Positions 1 through 6,896 of a stretch of DNA of 64,000 nucleotides are shown here, piece after piece. Origin of the DNA: Oceanicella actignis (lineage in GTDB: Bacteria; Pseudomonadota; Alphaproteobacteria; Rhodobacterales; Rhodobacteraceae); the NCBI RefSeq assembly GCF_008124525.1, contig NZ_VNHJ01000006.1:124001-188000 (forward strand), given 5' to 3'. Numbering within the stretch: the first letter of the stretch is position 1; the number at the start of each line of letters is the position of its first letter. Position numbers and translations under genes: made by a program. The notes under the pieces were generated by a model. It searched no databases. It saw only the letters and a list, made by a program, of their open reading frames with translations, and was not told where the DNA came from.

Positions 1-1057
1 CCTCCTTCAGCTCGGCCACCTTGCGCTCGACGGCGGGGTTGCCGTCGAAGAGGTCGTCATATTCGAGCAGATCGGTCTCGTAGGCCATGATCTGCTGCAT
101 GCGCAGCGACCACTGCTGATCCCAGGGCCGCGGCAGACCCAGCGCCTCGTTCCAGGCGGGCAGCTGCACGGCGCGCGCCCGCGCCTTCTTCGACAGCGTG
201 ACGGCCAGCATCTCGATGAGGATGCGGTAGACGTTGTTCTCGGGCTGCTGCTCGGTCAGGCCCAGGCTGTTGACCTGCACGCCGTAGCGGAAGCGGCGCA
301 GCTTGGGATCCTCGACGCCGTAGCGGTCGCGGCAGATCTCGTCCCACAGATCGACGAAGGCGCGCATCTTGCACATCTCGGTCACGAAGCGGATGCCCGC
401 ATTGACGAAGAACGAGATGCGCCCGACCACGGTCGGGAAATCCTGCTCGGGCACGGCGCCCTGCGCCTTGACCGTGTCGAGCACCGCGATGGCGGTGGCC
501 AGCGCATAGGCCAGCTCCTGCTCGGGCGTCGCCCCGGCCTCTTGCAGGTGATACGAGCAGACGTTCATCGGGTTCCACCTGGGAACCTCGCGATAGGTGT
601 AGGCGGCGATGTCGCCGATCAGCCGCAGCGAGGGCTGCGGCGGGAACACATAGGTCCCGCGCGAGAGGTATTCCTTGATGATGTCGTTCTGCACCGTGCC
701 CTGAAGCTTGCGGATGTCGGCGCCCTGCTCCTCGGCCGCGGCGATATACAGCGCCAGCAGCCAGGCGGCGGTGGCGTTGATGGTCATCGAGGTGTTCATC
801 TGCTCGAGCGGGATGCCGTCGAACAGCGCGCGCATGTCCCCCAGATGCGAGACCGGCACGCCGACCTTGCCCACCTCGCCGCGCGCAAGGGGGTGGTCGC
901 TGTCATAGCCGGTCTGGGTCGGCAGGTCGAAGGCGACCGAAAGGCCGGTCTGCCCCTTGGCCAGGTTGGAGCGGTAAAGCGCGTTGGACGCCTGCGCGGT
1001 GGAATGGCCGGCATAGGTGCGGAAAAGCCAGGGGCGGTCGCGGCGGGTCTCGGTCAT
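1..1057 (-). CDS. meaA: Ethylmalonyl-CoA mutase (partial, N-terminal 352 residues)
   Basis: Coenzyme-B12-dependent mutase that converts ethylmalonyl-CoA to methylsuccinyl-CoA in the ethylmalonyl-CoA pathway (also called ecm). The reverse strand reads open from an ATG at 1057 through the window edge. The protein begins MTETRRDRPWLFRTYAGHS and carries motifs of the catalytic large domain of acyl-CoA mutases: SVAFDLPTQTGYDSDHP, MNTSMTINATAAW, and the substrate-domain stretch around GTVQNDIIKEY. The B12-binding domain lies beyond the window. The assignment as ethylmalonyl- rather than methylmalonyl-CoA mutase rests on family resemblance and on the divergent neighbour, crotonyl-CoA carboxylase/reductase, which makes its substrate. 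A GGAG lies just upstream of the ATG. Confidence 0.92.
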   Translation of the reverse strand, partial: MTETRRDRPWLFRTYAGHSTAQASNALYRSNLAKGQTGLSVAFDLPTQTGYDSDHPLARGEVGKVGVPVSHLGDMRALFDGIPLEQMNTSMTINATAAWLLALYIAAAEEQGADIRKLQGTVQNDIIKEYLSRGTYVFPPQPSLRLIGDIAAYTYREVPRWNPMNVCSYHLQEAGATPEQELAYALATAIAVLDTVKAQGAVPEQDFPTVVGRISFFVNAGIRFVTEMCKMRAFVDLWDEICRDRYGVEDPKLRRFRYGVQVNSLGLTEQQPENNVYRILIEMLAVTLSKKARARAVQLPAWNEALGLPRPWDQQWSLRMQQIMAYETDLLEYDDLFDGNPAVERKVAELKE

Positions 1058-1154
1058 GGGCGGCTCCTCGTCGGCGGCTCGCGCGCGCGGGCGCGGGCAT
1101 GCGTTGCGCGGGCCGCGATTCGCGCCGCCCGCCTTGCCTCAGGCTATAAGGTAT

Positions 1155-1172
1155 TTTGCAACGCAGCGCAAA
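1155..1172. promoter_or_regulatory. Inverted repeat TTTGC-N8-GCAAA in the divergent meaA/ccr promoter region
   Basis: An 18-bp dyad with 5-bp arms lies in the 296-bp region between the divergent starts of the two ethylmalonyl-CoA pathway genes. It is about 100 bp from the meaA start and 180 bp from the ccr start. Dyads with TTTGC/GCAAA arms resemble operators of short-chain acyl-CoA/acetate regulators, but the regulator is not encoded here and the role is inferred. Nothing else in 1058-1353 is convincing apart from the ccr ribosome binding site. Confidence 0.3.
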
Positions 1173-1353
1173 GCGATTGAAACATTCTGTCGCCACCGTG
1201 TCGCCTGTGGGAATTAAGTTGCTCGCTACCGCAGCGCACAAAACGCTTGCAAGGCCGCGCGAGCAATGTCATTCCTCAAGCCAGACGAAATTAGCACGAT
1301 TGTTGCGCACGGCCGCGTCGGCCGACCGCGCCGCAACATGGAAGGAGACCCTC

Positions 1354-2646
1354 ATGGCCCCCCTCGACACCCCCGCCGCCCCGATCGAATACGAGGCGCC
1401 GATCAAGGACCTTTACGAAGTCGGCGAAATTCCGCCCCTGGGCCATGTGCCCAAGAAGATGTATGCCTGGACCATCCGGCGCGAGCGCCATGGCGAGCCC
1501 GAGAAGTCCATGCAGCTCGAGGTCGTGGACGTTCCCGAGATCGACAGCCACGAGGTGCTGGTCTTCGTCATGGCCGCCGGCGTCAACTACAACGGCGTCT
1601 GGGCGGGGCTGGGCGTGCCGATCTCGCCCTTCGACGTGCACAAGGCCGAATACCACATCGCCGGCTCGGACGCGTCGGGAATCGTCTGGAAGGTCGGCGA
1701 CAAGGTCAAGCGCTGGAAGGTCGGCGACGAGGTCGTGATCCACTGCAACCAGGACGACGGCGACGACGAGGAGTGCAACGGCGGCGATCCGATGTTCTCG
1801 CCCAGCCAGCGCATCTGGGGCTACGAGACGCCCGACGGCTCGTTCGCGCAGTTCACCCGCGTGCAGGCGCAGCAGCTGATGAAGCGGCCGCAGCACCTGA
1901 CCTGGGAAGAATCGGCCTGCTACACCCTGACCCTGGCCACCGCCTACCGGATGCTGTTCGGCCACCGCCCGCACACGCTCAAGCCCGGGCAGAACGTGCT
2001 GGTCTGGGGCGCCTCGGGCGGCCTCGGCTCCTACGCGATCCAGCTGATCAACACGGCCGGCGCGAACGCCATCGGCGTCATCTCGGACGAAGACAAGCGC
2101 GACTTCGTCATGGGGCTGGGCGCCAAGGGCGTCATCAACCGCAAGGACTTCAACTGCTGGGGCCAGCTGCCCAAGGTCGGCACGCCCGAATACAAGGCCT
2201 GGTTCGACGAGGCCCGCCGCTTCGGCAAGGCGATCTGGGAGATCACCGGCAAGGGCAACAACGTCGACATCGTGTTCGAGCACCCTGGCGAGGCGACGTT
2301 CCCCGTCTCGACCTTCGTGGTCAAGCGGGGCGGCATGGTGGTGATCTGCGCCGGCACGACCGGCTACAACCTGACCATGGACGCGCGCTACGTCTGGATG
2401 CACCAGAAGCGCATCCAGGGCAGCCACTTCGCCAACCTCAAGCAGGCCAGCCAGGCCAACCAGCTGATGCTGGAGCGGCGTCTGGACCCGTGCATGTCCG
2501 AGGTCTTCCCCTGGAGCGACATTCCCAAGGCGCACATGAAGATGATGCGCAACGAGCACAAGCCGGGGAACATGGCGGTGCTGGTCAGCGCGCCGCGCAC
2601 GGGGCTGCGCACCTTCGAGGACGCGCTCGCGGCTTCGCGGAACTGA
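1354..2646 (+). CDS. ccr: Crotonyl-CoA carboxylase/reductase
   Basis: Reductive carboxylation of crotonyl-CoA with CO2 and NADPH to ethylmalonyl-CoA, the key step of the ethylmalonyl-CoA pathway. The 430-aa length is typical. The ATG at 1354 was chosen because AAGGAGA lies 6 bases upstream and the protein begins with the family N-terminus (MAPLDTPAAPIEYEAPIKDL); the reading frame stays open upstream but without family sequence. Visible features are a medium-chain reductase fold, the nucleotide-binding loop WGASGGLGSYAIQ (about residue 220), and the insert unique to this branch (INRKDFNCWGQLPKVGTPEY). It is divergent from the mutase that acts downstream of it, and followed by an intrinsic terminator. 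Confidence 0.96.
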   Translation: MAPLDTPAAPIEYEAPIKDLYEVGEIPPLGHVPKKMYAWTIRRERHGEPEKSMQLEVVDVPEIDSHEVLVFVMAAGVNYNGVWAGLGVPISPFDVHKAEYHIAGSDASGIVWKVGDKVKRWKVGDEVVIHCNQDDGDDEECNGGDPMFSPSQRIWGYETPDGSFAQFTRVQAQQLMKRPQHLTWEESACYTLTLATAYRMLFGHRPHTLKPGQNVLVWGASGGLGSYAIQLINTAGANAIGVISDEDKRDFVMGLGAKGVINRKDFNCWGQLPKVGTPEYKAWFDEARRFGKAIWEITGKGNNVDIVFEHPGEATFPVSTFVVKRGGMVVICAGTTGYNLTMDARYVWMHQKRIQGSHFANLKQASQANQLMLERRLDPCMSEVFPWSDIPKAHMKMMRNEHKPGNMAVLVSAPRTGLRTFEDALAASRN

Positions 2647-2681
2647 TTCGCCACGGGCGAATCACCCTGACGAACACTGCC

Positions 2682-2720
2682 GGCGGAGGGTCGAAACAAG
2701 GCGGCCCTCCGCCCTTCTTT
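2682..2720 (+). terminator. Intrinsic terminator of ccr
   Basis: Perfect 9-bp stem GGCGGAGGG/CCCTCCGCC (2682-2690 with 2705-2713) followed by CTTCTTTT, 36 bases after the ccr stop codon. Confidence 0.75.
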
Positions 2721-2728
2721 TGCCGCAA

Positions 2729-2940
2729 TTGACAACTTGACGCAACGTCTTCCGAGGCTTAGACGGCCCGGCCTCGCGATTTCCGAGGAATGTTTCGCCT
2801 TCCAGATTAACCTATTCTTCTGAACGTAGCGTGGCGTAAGCGAGTGACGACAAGCGTAGCGAGCGTAAAGGCGGCGTCGGATTCGGGCCAGGGGCGAGTG
2901 CGCCCCAGACCCTGATCCGGCCCCGGAAAGCCGGGCCTTT
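2729..2940 (+). ncRNA. Candidate small RNA in the ccr-luxR gap
   Basis: Directly after the ccr terminator there are sigma70-like -35 hexamers, TTGACA at 2729-2734 and TTGACG at 2737-2742, the latter 16 bp from TTAGAC. About 130 nt further on come two adjacent hairpins: GGGGCG-AGTG-CGCCCC (2891-2906) and GGCC(C)CGG-AAAG-CCGGGCC (2919-2937) with TTT after it. Open frames here are on the opposite strand and do not look like proteins. The pattern suggests a transcript of roughly 170 nt; it matches no RNA family I recognise. Confidence 0.3.
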
Positions 2941-3304
2941 CGCCTCAAGGCGGCGAAGAGGCTGCGCGATTCGCCTGCATCGAGGGCGGTCGCACGGCTT
3001 GCGGCGATCTTCCGCGCACCCCAAACGCGGCGGATTGCGGCGCCCGGGAGCTGGCCGCCGGCGTGCGTTCAGGGGGTGGCCGCGCGTAAGCGTTTGAAAC
3101 GGCCGCATTGTGGTGCGTGTTGCGTGGCCGGTCCATCAGTCATCCCCTGGCGCCGTCGCAGGGAGGGCCTGATTGGCGTGTCCTCGCGCCCGGCTCCACC
3201 GGCGGTGGAGCGGGCCGCTCATCCGGCGTTCAGGTCGCCGGACATGGCTTGAGCGCGGCGCAGATAGTATGCTCCGCGACATCGAGACGTGTCAGGCGGA
3301 ACCC
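2941..3304. other. Intergenic region before luxR1, little recognisable
   Basis: No convincing gene. Short open frames on the minus strand are rich in Arg and Pro and have no family look. The one clear element is the 19-bp dyad at 3193-3211. Confidence 0.5.
3193..3211. promoter_or_regulatory. Perfect dyad GCTCCACC-N3-GGTGGAGC upstream of luxR1
   Basis: 8-bp arms around a 3-bp spacer, centred about 100 bp before the luxR1 start. It could be an operator or an RNA hairpin. LuxR sites are usually 18- or 20-bp dyads, so the odd spacing argues against a normal lux box. Confidence 0.3.
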
Positions 3305-4036
3305 ATGTCGGAGCGCATACGCGCCATCATCGAAAGGCTTCCCGAGTTCAGAACCGTGGAGGACGTGCGTCGCTTCGCGGATCTCATTCGGGACGTCTAC
3401 GACGTGGATCATGTGGTCTACGTGGTCATGTCCTTCGGCGGCGACCCCGGACAAGGGGCGTATGAGTTCGGCGAGATCACGTATCGAGCCGAGTGGTCGC
3501 AACGATATCTGGAGGAGAACTACAAGGAGGTCGACCCGACGGTCATCGGCGCGGTGCAAAGCTTCACCCCGCTCGACTGGAAGCGTCTGGACTGGAGCCC
3601 GCGCAAGCGGCGCAACCTGATCCTCGAGGCGGTGGATGCGGGCGTCGGCAACCAGGGCTACACGGTGCCCATTCGCGGCCCCAACGGCCAGTTCGCGGTG
3701 CTGACGATCAACAAGACATGCACGGACGCCGTCTGGGAGCGCTACCTGGCCGAAACGGCCACGGATTGGCTGCTTGTGGCCAATTTCATGCACCAGAAGG
3801 TGTTGGAGATTTTTTCGGTCGACGAAGAGAAAGGACTTCCTGCTCTTTCGCCGAGGGAACGCGATGCATTGGCGATGATTTCGTCGGGCATGAGCAGAAG
3901 CCAGATCGCCGAATCGCTCAAAATCTCCGAAAACACGCTGCGAGTTTATTTGGACAGCGCCCGCAACAAGCTGGGCGGACTGAACATGCCTCATGCTGTC
4001 TCAATAGCGGTAAGAACAGGTATAATAAACATTTAG
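3305..4036 (+). CDS. LuxR-family acyl-homoserine-lactone receptor, copy 1
   Basis: Quorum-sensing transcription regulator of 243 aa. The N-terminal autoinducer-binding domain (about 1-165) keeps the ligand-pocket residues of the family: W64 and Y68 in the EWSQRY region, D77-P78, W92, and the VGNQGYTVPIRGP stretch. The C-terminal LuxR helix-turn-helix (about 180-225) reads LSPRERDALAMISSG ... ISENTLRVYL. The ATG at 3305 was chosen because it matches the start of the paralogue downstream; an in-frame ATG at 3269 is possible. The cognate luxI follows 90 bp later in the same direction. The sequence differs clearly from copy 2, so the two probably respond to different signals or cross-regulate. 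Confidence 0.9.
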   Translation: MSERIRAIIERLPEFRTVEDVRRFADLIRDVYDVDHVVYVVMSFGGDPGQGAYEFGEITYRAEWSQRYLEENYKEVDPTVIGAVQSFTPLDWKRLDWSPRKRRNLILEAVDAGVGNQGYTVPIRGPNGQFAVLTINKTCTDAVWERYLAETATDWLLVANFMHQKVLEIFSVDEEKGLPALSPRERDALAMISSGMSRSQIAESLKISENTLRVYLDSARNKLGGLNMPHAVSIAVRTGIINI

Positions 4037-4039
4037 AGT

Positions 4040-4068
4040 TTGACATGAAAAATTAACCTTTCATTCAG
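4040..4068 (+). promoter_or_regulatory. Probable luxI1 promoter
   Basis: A perfect -35 TTGACA (4040-4045) lies just after the luxR1 stop, with a weak -10 such as ATTCAG 17 bp on. The region is strikingly AT-rich for this genome and is followed at once by the repeated element at 4074-4086. Confidence 0.4.
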
Positions 4069-4073
4069 TTAAC

Positions 4074-4086
4074 ATTCATGGTTAAT
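4074..4086. promoter_or_regulatory. Element ATTCATGGTTAAT upstream of luxI1
   Basis: This 13-mer recurs with one mismatch (12/13) at 5251-5263, upstream of luxR2. Together with ATTAACC about 21 bases earlier it forms a longer interrupted dyad (ATTAACC...GGTTAAT). Candidate binding site for one of the LuxR proteins or another regulator of this cluster. Confidence 0.4.
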
Positions 4087-4126
4087 TGCCGATCATGGCC
4101 TCCCCTGCTTCCCCAAGGAGAGTGCC

Positions 4127-4756
4127 ATGATCCGCTATGTTTACGCCCACGAACTCGACAAGCATCCCCGCCTGGTCGACGAGATGTTCAAGGACCGCGC
4201 CCGGCAATTCCGCGACCGGATGAAATGGGACGTCCATGTGGACGAGAACGGGTGGGAGCGCGATCAGTATGACCCGCTTGGCCCGCTCTACATCATCTAC
4301 GAACGCGAAGACGGCAGCCATGGCGGCTCGGGCCGGCTCATGCCCACCACCGGCCGCACCATGATCGGCGAGCATTTCTCGCACCTGACCGACGGCGTCG
4401 TCATCAGCTCGCCCACGATCTGGGAGATCACGCGCTTTTGCGTCTCGCCAAGCGTGCGCTCGGCGCGCGAGGCGATGCACATCACCACCTCTCTGCTGCT
4501 CGCGGGCATCGACGCGGGGCTTCGCTTCGGCGTCGAGTTCTACGTCGCGGTGTTCGACGAGCCGATGCTGCGCGTCTATCGCAGCCTGGATTTCGCGCCC
4601 GACGTGATGGGCGCCGCCGGCGAAGGCCGCAAACGCATCTGCGCGGGCATCTGGCCCTGCACCGAAGAGGTTCGCGACAAGATGGCGCGCCGCGTCGCCG
4701 AGCACGAGCAGATCGCCGCCGCGGCGCGAGAGCTGGAATTCGCCATCGCCGCATGA
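4127..4756 (+). CDS. Acyl-homoserine-lactone synthase, LuxI family, copy 1
   Basis: Makes an N-acyl-homoserine lactone from S-adenosylmethionine and an acyl-ACP or acyl-CoA. 209 aa. The invariant LuxI residues are all present: R24, F28, W34, D46, D49, R70 (in GGSGRL), F84, E100 and R103 (IWEITRF). AAGGAG precedes the ATG by 8 bases. The acyl chain cannot be read from sequence. It lies directly behind its luxR partner and ends in a strong terminator. About 61% of the first 108 residues match copy 2 by eye, so the pairs look like an old tandem duplication. Confidence 0.93.
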   Translation: MIRYVYAHELDKHPRLVDEMFKDRARQFRDRMKWDVHVDENGWERDQYDPLGPLYIIYEREDGSHGGSGRLMPTTGRTMIGEHFSHLTDGVVISSPTIWEITRFCVSPSVRSAREAMHITTSLLLAGIDAGLRFGVEFYVAVFDEPMLRVYRSLDFAPDVMGAAGEGRKRICAGIWPCTEEVRDKMARRVAEHEQIAAAARELEFAIAA

Positions 4757-4779
4757 GCGCCCCGACGGGCCGGGGAAGC

Positions 4780-4819
4780 GGCCGCGCCGCGCGCGATGCG
4801 CGGTGCGGCCCTTGCTTTT
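4780..4819 (+). terminator. Intrinsic terminator of luxI1
   Basis: 13-bp stem with one G-U pair (4780-4792 with 4798-4810), 5-nt loop, then CTTGCTTTT. It separates the first lux pair from the following small gene. Confidence 0.7.
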
Positions 4820-5017
4820 CCCGATCGCCCGGAACCTGCCGGGATGATGAAGGCCGAGTTAACGGCGTTTCGATTCGCTCGGAAAAATTTCCTTGTCTTT
4901 CAGACTTTTGATCGCTCCCCCCTCACCATTTTCGATGAGCTTGTTTTGGTGAATGGCGCCAGACGCGCAGCCGGGGCAATCTTTGGTCATCAGGGATCAA
5001 CCGATGGGAGAAGCCCG

Positions 5018-5191
5018 GTGAAGAACGAATGGATGATCGACGTCCTTGCCGACCTTCGGCAGTTCGCGCTGCGGAATTACTACATCAGCCTTGCCGAACA
5101 GATCGACGACGCCATCGTCGTCGCCGCGGTCGAGCTGAAGAAGCGCGCTTCGAGCGGATCGGACTCCGCCCCGAGCGAAACCCACGCCTGA
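5018..5191 (+). CDS. Small conserved protein between the two lux pairs (57 aa)
   Basis: Function unknown. The frame from GTG 5018 reads MKNEWMIDVLADLRQFA, then LRNYYISLAEQIDD and AIVVAAVELKKRA, with a Ser-rich tail. GGGAG sits 8 bases before the GTG. The helical core with the motifs W-M-I-D-V-L-A-D-L and L-A-E-Q-x-D-D resembles small proteins I associate with Rhodobacteraceae genomes, sometimes beside luxR genes; this is recollection, not a search. No signal peptide, membrane segment or Cys. The frame is open upstream to 4796, but that part overlaps the luxI1 terminator and has no protein-like composition. Confidence 0.7.
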   Translation: MKNEWMIDVLADLRQFALRNYYISLAEQIDDAIVVAAVELKKRASSGSDSAPSETHA

Positions 5192-5250
5192 ACCTGGATG
5201 CGACGCTCTGACGGAGGCGGCGAAGGCGCGCGCAATTAGAAGTTGAAATG

Positions 5251-5263
5251 AATCATGGTTAAT
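5251..5263. promoter_or_regulatory. Element AATCATGGTTAAT upstream of luxR2
   Basis: 12/13 match to the element before luxI1 (4074-4086), here 83-95 bp before the luxR2 ATG. The repeat in front of a different gene of the same cluster suggests a shared regulator. Confidence 0.4.
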
Positions 5264-5272
5264 CTATCCTGA

Positions 5273-5293
5273 CCCCGCACCCGGCGTGCGGGG
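5273..5293 (+). terminator. GC-rich hairpin between the small gene and luxR2
   Basis: Perfect 8-bp stem CCCCGCAC/GTGCGGGG with loop CCGGC. There is no T-tract, so it may be a terminator without one, an mRNA leader structure or an operator. Confidence 0.35.
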
Positions 5294-5345
5294 CGGGACT
5301 GCTTGCGCCCTGACGCCGAAGATCCACGGCGCAGCGGAGCAGGCC

Positions 5346-6071
5346 ATGAGCGAGAAACTCCAGACGATCGTCGATCAGCTTCCTCAAGCCGTCACGGAAG
5401 AAGGACTCCGGCGTCTGCTGGTGAAGGTGCGCAAGCTCTACGACCTGGACAACGCCATATACTACGCGCTTTCTCTGGGCGGCGACCGGGCGGCCGAGGA
5501 GTTCGGCGCCATGACCTACTCGCCGGACTGGCACGCGCGTTACGAAGAGGCCGGCTATCGCTACACCGATCCGACCGTGGTCGCGATGCAAAGCGGCTTC
5601 GCGCCGGTCGAGTGGCGCCACCTGGACTGGAGCGGGCAAGCGAATCGCCGCCTTCTGGCCGAAGCCGCCGAGTTCGGCGTGGGGAATCACGGCTACTCGA
5701 TTCCGCTGCACGGCCCCATGGGGCAGTTCGCGATGTTCAACGTCTCGAAATCCTGCACCGAACGCGAATGGGCGCTGCTCATCCAGGAGATCAGCCAGGA
5801 GCTTTTGATTCTGGCGCACAGCATCCACACCCATTCGATGTCCTCGCTGAACATCGAGACGAGGCTGCCCTCCAAGACCCTGTCGCCGCGCGAACGCGAC
5901 GTGCTGACGCTGATTTCGCAAGGCGTGCGGCGCGCGCAGATCGCCGAAAAGCTGCAAATCTCGGAAAACACGCTGCGGGTTTACCTGGAATCGGCGCGGA
6001 ACAAGCTGGGCGCGGTCAACACCTTTCATGCGGTTGCGAAGGGCGTGAAGGCGGGAATAATCCGCGTCTGA
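5346..6071 (+). CDS. LuxR-family acyl-homoserine-lactone receptor, copy 2
   Basis: Quorum-sensing regulator of 241 aa. The autoinducer-binding domain has W62, Y66, D75-P76, W90 and the GVGNHGYSIPLHGP stretch. The C-terminal LuxR helix-turn-helix begins LSPRERDVLTLISQG near residue 179 and ends near 221. The ATG at 5346 has GGAGCAGG upstream and aligns with copy 1 (MSE-x-L/I start). Its luxI follows 86 bp later. The recognition helix (AEKLQISENTLRVYLES) is nearly that of copy 1 (AESLKISENTLRVYLDS), so both proteins may bind similar DNA sites although their ligand domains have diverged. Confidence 0.9.
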   Translation: MSEKLQTIVDQLPQAVTEEGLRRLLVKVRKLYDLDNAIYYALSLGGDRAAEEFGAMTYSPDWHARYEEAGYRYTDPTVVAMQSGFAPVEWRHLDWSGQANRRLLAEAAEFGVGNHGYSIPLHGPMGQFAMFNVSKSCTEREWALLIQEISQELLILAHSIHTHSMSSLNIETRLPSKTLSPRERDVLTLISQGVRRAQIAEKLQISENTLRVYLESARNKLGAVNTFHAVAKGVKAGIIRV

Positions 6072-6084
6072 TGCACGATTTGTT

Positions 6085-6099
6085 AATCATTTCGTGATT
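6085..6099. promoter_or_regulatory. Dyad AATCA-N5-TGATT upstream of luxI2
   Basis: A perfect 15-bp inverted repeat in an AT-rich stretch 59-73 bp before the luxI2 ATG. It overlaps GTTAATCAT, which loosely resembles the element near luxI1 and luxR2. Candidate regulator site. Confidence 0.35.
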
Positions 6100-6157
6100 C
6101 CGCGAAAATTTACCTCTTTGTGGAATCCTTGGCGCATCCCCCAACAGGAGTGCGCCC

Positions 6158-6805
6158 ATGATCCGTTTCGTCTACGGCTCCGATCTGCCTGCCTTTCCGC
6201 GCCTTGCCGACTCCATGTTCCGCGACCGCGCGGCCCAGTTCCGCGACCGCCGCGCCTGGGATCTGCGCATCGACGAGAACGGGTGGGAGACCGACGAATA
6301 CGACCGCATCAACCCGCTCTACTGCATCTACGAGCTGCCCGACGGCACGCATGGCGGATCCGGTCGCCTGGCCCCGACCACGGCGGGCTGCATGATCAAC
6401 GATCATTTCTCGGACATCCTCGGCGGCACGATCGAAAGCCCGCTCATTTGGGAGAGCACGCGCTTCGTCGTCTCGCCGCGCATCAGCGGCGGCATGCAGG
6501 CGGCGCGGCGCATCTCGACGGCGCTGATGCTGGCCGGAATCGAAGTGGGCCTGCGCTACGGGCTGACCCACTACATCGGCTGCTACGATCCGCCCATGCG
6601 CCGCATCTGGCGCAACGCGGGCTGGCCGGCCGAGGACATCGGCGCGCGCGGAACCGGGCGCGACCAGATCATCGTCGGCGTGTGGGAAATCTCGGAACAG
6701 GTGCGCCAGAACATCCTGGACCGCGCGCCCGAGGGGCTGCGCCTGGGCGCGATCCCGCCCATCGTTCCGCACGCGGCCATTCCGGCGCTGGCCCGCGCGG
6801 CCTGA
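6158..6805 (+). CDS. Acyl-homoserine-lactone synthase, LuxI family, copy 2
   Basis: Second AHL synthase, 215 aa. Conserved residues: R24, F28, W34, D46, D49, R70 (GGSGRL), F84, E99 and R102 (IWESTRF). CAGGAG precedes the ATG. Compared with copy 1 it lacks one residue near position 90 and has a different C-terminal tail ending IPALARAA. Paired with the luxR directly upstream. An inverted repeat near 6818-6841 could end transcription, but it has no T-tract. Confidence 0.93.
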   Translation: MIRFVYGSDLPAFPRLADSMFRDRAAQFRDRRAWDLRIDENGWETDEYDRINPLYCIYELPDGTHGGSGRLAPTTAGCMINDHFSDILGGTIESPLIWESTRFVVSPRISGGMQAARRISTALMLAGIEVGLRYGLTHYIGCYDPPMRRIWRNAGWPAEDIGARGTGRDQIIVGVWEISEQVRQNILDRAPEGLRLGAIPPIVPHAAIPALARAA

Positions 6806-6896
6806 TCGGGCGCCCGGCGCGCGGCGGTTTCCATGCGCCGCGATCCGGGCTAAGGCTTGGGCGGGCCAAGCGGGGCCCGAAGCGACAGAGCCAGAC

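Noticed and set aside
2812-3136. Small minus-strand frames in the ccr-luxR1 gap
   Set aside because: Arg/Pro-rich products, poor starts, overlapping the hairpins of the candidate RNA.
4055-4086. CtrA-type TTAA-N7-TTAA site near luxI1
   Set aside because: TTAA motifs are present but spaced by 9 and about 12 bases, not 7.
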